64,000 nt of DNA from Lewinellaceae bacterium (GTDB lineage: Bacteria; Bacteroidota; Bacteroidia; Chitinophagales; Saprospiraceae), in the NCBI GenBank assembly GCA_020636005.1, contig JACJYR010000007.1, forward strand, positions 1 through 64,000, read 5' to 3'. Below the pieces are notes generated by a model, which worked only from the letters and a program-made list of their open reading frames with translations, searched no databases and was not told the origin of the DNA. Both the position numbers and the translations under genes were made by a program. This document shows positions 60,584-64,000 of the stretch, piece by piece; position 1 is the stretch's first letter, and the number at the start of each line of letters is the position of its first letter.

Positions 60584-61558
60584 ATGGATAGTATCACCCA
60601 AGCCGTCCTCGGCGCAGCCGTTGGCGAGGCAGTTTTAGGCAAAAAAATCGGCAACAAAGCAGCTGTCCTCGGCGCTATCGGCGGCACCATTCCCGACCTG
60701 GACATCGTGCTGCTCCCCTTTTTCAACGACCTGCAACGCATCAGCATCCACCGGGGGTACAGCCATTCCATTCTTTTTAGCGTACTGGGGGCTTTCCTTT
60801 TCGCCTGGATATTGAGCAGGGTAAAATGGACGAAAGGGATTGCCTATGTCAGGTTATGGTGGCTCTCGTTCCTTGCCCTGTTCACGCACATCATGTTGGA
60901 TGCTTTTACCACATACGGAACGCAGCTATTCCTGCCACTCTCGGATTACCGGGTGAGTTTTGACAGCGTCACTATTGTTGACCCGGTCTATACCCTGCCT
61001 CTGTTGGCGGGGCTGTTGCTGAGTTTGTTTGTTTATAAAAATAGTCCCAAAAGGGCTTGGACCAATTACCTCGGACTGGGCATCAGCACCCTCTATTTGT
61101 TGTTTACCCTTTTTCACAAACAGTACATCGAAAAGCAATTCAATGCCACATTGGCCAACCGGGGCATTGTCTTTGATAAAATGCTGACCGTACCGGTTTC
61201 TGCTGCCAACCTGGTTTGGTACGGCGTTGCTAAGGACGGGGAAGGGCTTCACATCGGCAAGTACGCAACCGGGCAAAACGAGCCTGTGCAGTTTGAGTTT
61301 TTCCCCACCAACGACCAACTGCTGGAAGGTCTCGACCCAGAACTGGTTGACCGGATGAAATGGTTTTCCCAAGGGTTTTATACCGTCGCCGAACACGAGG
61401 GGAAAATCAGGCTCTACAACATGCAATGCGACATGCAGGGGATACGGTACTTTGGTGACTACAAAGCGCCGACTGCTTTTTATTTTGAAATAACGCCTTT
61501 AGAGAACGGGGCATACCAATTGAGTTCAGGGATGCACCCTCGTGAAGTGGAGAAGTAA
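60584..61558 (+). CDS. Metal-dependent hydrolase, YdjM/DUF457 family
   Basis: The 324-residue product has MDSITQAVLGAAVGEAVLGKK, GTIPDLDIVL, IHRGYSHSILF and THIMLDAFTTYGTQLF (about 104-119), the His/Asp set of the YbcI/YdjM family. Several membrane helices fill the first 190 residues. A soluble C-terminal domain (about 190-324) has no name. A second, truncated family member is at the start of the window. The family is often induced by stress; the substrate is unknown. Confidence 0.85.
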   Translation: MDSITQAVLGAAVGEAVLGKKIGNKAAVLGAIGGTIPDLDIVLLPFFNDLQRISIHRGYSHSILFSVLGAFLFAWILSRVKWTKGIAYVRLWWLSFLALFTHIMLDAFTTYGTQLFLPLSDYRVSFDSVTIVDPVYTLPLLAGLLLSLFVYKNSPKRAWTNYLGLGISTLYLLFTLFHKQYIEKQFNATLANRGIVFDKMLTVPVSAANLVWYGVAKDGEGLHIGKYATGQNEPVQFEFFPTNDQLLEGLDPELVDRMKWFSQGFYTVAEHEGKIRLYNMQCDMQGIRYFGDYKAPTAFYFEITPLENGAYQLSSGMHPREVEK

Positions 61559-61612
61559 AAAGAATGAAAACTTACGGTTTTACAGGCAAAGAAACATTGA
61601 GAAAAATATCAT

Positions 61613-62128
61613 TCACCAAGAAAAAGCAGGCACAAACCAAAATACACCATATACAGTTACTAAAATTCCGACAAAGGTATCTTCAAATTCTTCCCGGTCA
61701 TATTTGTCGGAGGGTATGTTCAATTTCATGAAATAAAAGGTCAGGAAAATGGCGAAACAAACCAATGTGGTAAAACCCACTTTATACCAAAAACCATTAT
61801 TCAAGGCTGCTCCGTAGAGAAAAGACTGATAGGTGAAGACTGTAATCCAAGCTGAAATTGAACTTGTCACCCCATAAATCAGAATCCGGAATTGCTTGTC
61901 ATACCTGTGCTTTTCAATAATGAAGCGGCTAAATAATTTCCCGATGGCATAAGTGGAAGAAAAAATCAACAAAGAAGTGATGAAAAACCGAAAGGTGGAA
62001 AGCGGGGCTCCAAAGGCATCTATCCAGATGATATTGCCAGCATTTTTAATGGAAAATACACTAAATAGAAAAGTCAGGATGGTGAGGATGTCAGCCGTTG
62101 TCCCAACGGAAGATTGAAGTTTGTTCAT
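61613..62128 (-). CDS. Four-span membrane protein of unknown function
   Basis: From ATG 62128 (171 residues; an in-frame ATG at 62161 is less likely) the product has four hydrophobic spans (about 12-30, 45-65, 84-102 and 112-131). Basic residues lie between them (RFIIEKHRYDKQFR), and the spans are followed by an acidic DKYDREEFEDTF, then a fifth hydrophobic end. No family is recognised. It is convergent with the plus-strand cluster and A+T-richer than it, so it is a likely boundary of that cluster. Confidence 0.65.
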   Translation of the reverse strand: MNKLQSSVGTTADILTILTFLFSVFSIKNAGNIIWIDAFGAPLSTFRFFITSLLIFSSTYAIGKLFSRFIIEKHRYDKQFRILIYGVTSSISAWITVFTYQSFLYGAALNNGFWYKVGFTTLVCFAIFLTFYFMKLNIPSDKYDREEFEDTFVGILVTVYGVFWFVPAFSW

Positions 62129-62294
62129 AAGAAAAATAATTTGATGGAGGAGTACATCCAATTGATATAAAAAGTTCCCGTCTGCCCTGATTTCAACCGA
62201 TGATTGACAAATAGAAATGCTGCTAAGGTTCTTAAAGGCATAAAATCTGTGATAGATAGCCTTTTATTTTATTGGTTTATCAAATAACAAATTC

Positions 62295-63056
62295 ATGTCC
62301 CTGTTTAACAAATTCTTCTTTTCAATATCGTTGTTTTCCATTGCAACTTGGTGTTCAGTTTTCCTCTCCTGCACCAACGACTCCGCTCTCGGCGATGACG
62401 GCACCGTGTTGCCGCCTGTGGACACCACCACCGTAGAACCTCCCGACACCATAGCGGGCATTGTTTGCAGCCCCGATACCATCCACTTCGAGTGGGAAGT
62501 TTTGCCCATCCTGAAATCCTCCTGTGGCAGGAGGGACTGCCACGACGCCGGTGCTGCATCTTCCGGTGTAAAACTGGTCAATTACCAAACCGTCATGCTG
62601 ACCGGCGGCATCAAGCCTTTCATGCCGGAAGAAACGAGGATTTACAAACAAATCACCCATGACGACGAGGAGGAACGGATGCCGCCACCGCCCTACGACC
62701 GCCTCACGGAGCGGCAGGTGCAAATCATCGCCGCTTGGATAAACCAGGGTGCTCAAAACATCCGCTGCGACAGCTCGACCATCCCCTGCGATGCAGACAG
62801 CGTCAGTTTTTCAGCAGACATTGTTCCCCTTGTCAAAGATGCCTGCTATGGCTGCCACAACCAATATGTACATGAAAGTGGTATCGAATTATTGACGTAC
62901 GACGACCTCAAAACGGCGGCACTCAACGGCAGCCTCGTTGGTACGGTGGCGGGTGAAACAGGGTATGTACGGATGCCGTTTGGGAGCATCCCGTTGCCGG
63001 CATGTCATGTTGAAAAAATACGGGCTTGGGTAGAGAGAGGGGCGTTGGAGAATTGA
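62295..63056 (+). CDS. Haem-binding c-type-cytochrome-like lipoprotein
   Basis: The 253-residue product has a lipobox-like VFLSC (Cys about 26). Two cytochrome-c-like halves follow: the first with SCGRRDCHDAG (CX4CH, typical of Planctomycetes/Bacteroidota cytochromes), the second with CYGCH (CXXCH). Both halves carry the pattern of short haem domains such as GIELLTYDDL and GVKLVNYQTV, and MPPPPYDRLTERQVQIIAAWINQGA fits a Met ligand. It probably shuttles electrons at the cell surface. It ends about 210 bp before the next gene. Confidence 0.78.
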   Translation: MSLFNKFFFSISLFSIATWCSVFLSCTNDSALGDDGTVLPPVDTTTVEPPDTIAGIVCSPDTIHFEWEVLPILKSSCGRRDCHDAGAASSGVKLVNYQTVMLTGGIKPFMPEETRIYKQITHDDEEERMPPPPYDRLTERQVQIIAAWINQGAQNIRCDSSTIPCDADSVSFSADIVPLVKDACYGCHNQYVHESGIELLTYDDLKTAALNGSLVGTVAGETGYVRMPFGSIPLPACHVEKIRAWVERGALEN

Positions 63057-63269
63057 TGTTTTTACGGTAAAAATCAGAAAGGTGAGTGTTTTAAGCCAAT
63101 TTTTTAAGACGTAAAAAGATTGTAAAATACTGATAACCAAATTATTTGAGGTGCGTTCCAAGATATTTTTTTATAAAAATTCCAATAAAACCATAAAATT
63201 GTTCCTTTATTTCAGAAAGTAAGGAAGCATCTTCGCAGCCTGAATACCACCGTCAAAAAGTGCTTTACC

Positions 63270-64000
63270 ATGTCAAAATATACCTTGCCGCTCCTTCTTG
63301 TCTTCTTATCGAATTTTATTGCCAGGGGTCAAACCCTCACCGGCACCATCACCGACGAAACTGGGCAACCCGTCCCCAATGCCCGTATCACCCTTTTCAA
63401 TGCAGACACCACTTTGTTCCGGGAAGCCCGTACCGGTGCTGACGGGACGTATTGGATTGGGGGCCTGCCATCTGGCGGGCCGTACCTGTTTTTTGGTGCG
63501 GCAGCGCCGGGCATGGAGTATTTTGAAAATGCAACAACCGGCATTCTTGATACTACTGTTCACAATGCCATGTTGTTACCGGAAACCCACCCCGGCCAAT
63601 GGGACATCATCATGCAGTCCCCCGAACCGCTCGGCGGCACCGACCTCGGCATACTGATGCCCGATGGCAGCATTTATTACTGCCACAACACGAAAGACCC
63701 TTTCTTTTTTATCCCCGAAGAAAACGATACTACGGCGGCGCTGGGTCATACGCAGGTGCAGGGATGCGTAGCGCCCGCCCTGCTGGAAGACGGTAAAGTG
63801 CTTTTTGCGGGAGGCACCTTGCAGGAAATCTATGGCCCCGGCACCAACAAAATCAAAACTTTCGACCCCGCTACCGGGCAATGGCAGTGGCAACCCAATA
63901 TGCTCGATTACCGCTGGTACCCTTCCCTGGCGCCGCTGTACGACGGCAAGGCAATTATCGTGGGCGGTGGCGGGTTGAACAACCCCATCCGGGTAAAGAC
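63270..64000 (+). CDS. Secreted protein: carboxypeptidase-regulatory-like domain plus galactose/glyoxal-oxidase-type kelch domain (3' cut)
   Basis: ATG 63270 opens a frame to the window end (243 codons seen). A signal peptide (about 1-20, ARGQ) precedes a CarboxypepD_reg-like domain (QTLTGTITDETGQPVPNARI, 21-100). From about 120 kelch-like repeats begin: VQGCVAPALLEDGKVLFAGG and MLDYRWYPSLAPLYDGKAII. C166 and Y217 sit where galactose and glyoxal oxidases carry the Cys and Tyr of their cross-linked copper cofactor. A copper-radical oxidase is therefore likely. The C-terminal His/Tyr ligands lie beyond the window. Confidence 0.7.
   Translation, partial: MSKYTLPLLLVFLSNFIARGQTLTGTITDETGQPVPNARITLFNADTTLFREARTGADGTYWIGGLPSGGPYLFFGAAAPGMEYFENATTGILDTTVHNAMLLPETHPGQWDIIMQSPEPLGGTDLGILMPDGSIYYCHNTKDPFFFIPEENDTTAALGHTQVQGCVAPALLEDGKVLFAGGTLQEIYGPGTNKIKTFDPATGQWQWQPNMLDYRWYPSLAPLYDGKAIIVGGGGLNNPIRVK

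Noticed and set aside
1..64000. tRNA or rRNA genes
   Set aside because: No cloverleaf-like TTCGA-containing segment or rRNA signature was seen in the gaps; a covariance search would be needed to exclude them fully.

Overview
The window comes from a member of the Bacteroidota, most likely a Saprospiria/Lewinella-like organism (inference). Three secreted proteins end in type IX secretion sorting domains. Promoter-like sites have the Bacteroidota form TTG-N20-TAnnTTTG. Start codons are preceded by A-rich leaders rather than Shine-Dalgarno sequences. HYC_CC_PP, DUF5676, GDCCVxC, SHOCT and MbnP-like proteins are also present. No rRNA, tRNA, CRISPR array or insertion sequence was seen.

Region 1 (1-13.1 kb) looks like a plasmid or integrated-plasmid backbone. 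It holds a truncated YdjM-type hydrolase, a Uma2 nuclease, and a tyrosine recombinase fused to a P-loop ATPase and two C-terminal membrane segments. A 1.2 kb non-coding stretch with direct repeats and a putative centromere follows. Then come parA, a ribbon-helix-helix partner, a 20-21 bp iteron array, a Rep_3 initiator and a KilA-N protein. On the minus strand are two small exported proteins, a DnaB_N/RecA-type helicase and a DnaG primase. Together these could form an autonomous replication and partition module.

Region 2 (13.2-24.2 kb) has an ECF sigma factor, an unknown protein and a protein joining an inner-membrane anchor to a predicted outer-membrane barrel. Next are a T9SS adhesin/propeller protein and a methyltransferase. 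It ends with a copper/redox group: a T9SS-tagged MbnP-like copper protein, two MauG/MbnH-type di-heme enzymes and a T9SS-tagged multicopper oxidase.

Region 3 (24.3-28.7 kb) is a compact three-gene operon with its own promoter: a NERD nuclease-UvrD helicase, an unknown protein and a RecQ-like helicase. It is a candidate undescribed defence or DNA-processing system.

Region 4 (28.8-45.3 kb) is a metal-handling island. It includes a MerT-like/GDCCVxC fusion, HYC_CC_PP, a CusA/TolC/CusB tripartite pump, metal-binding lipoproteins, a tandem double-HMA protein, an AraC regulator with an HMA-like sensor domain and a Met-rich lipoprotein. Interleaved are a double UspA protein, a K+ channel, a small CBM48 protein, a lycopene-cyclase-fold protein, NDH-2 and two SHOCT proteins.

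Region 5 (45.3-61.6 kb) continues on the plus strand with low-energy or anaerobic metabolism: D-lactate dehydrogenase, archaeal-type GAPDH, class I FBP aldolase, archaeal-type AMP phosphorylase, a PRPP synthetase homologue and PPK2 polyphosphate kinase. An ATP-cone nuclease, an ATC-hydrolase-like protein, YceI, DUF2231 and a CopB-type ATPase are also here. The genes suggest a programme linking metal and redox stress to ATP-sparing glycolysis and AMP/phosphate recycling. The window ends with a small membrane protein, a haem-binding lipoprotein and the start of a probable copper-radical oxidase.
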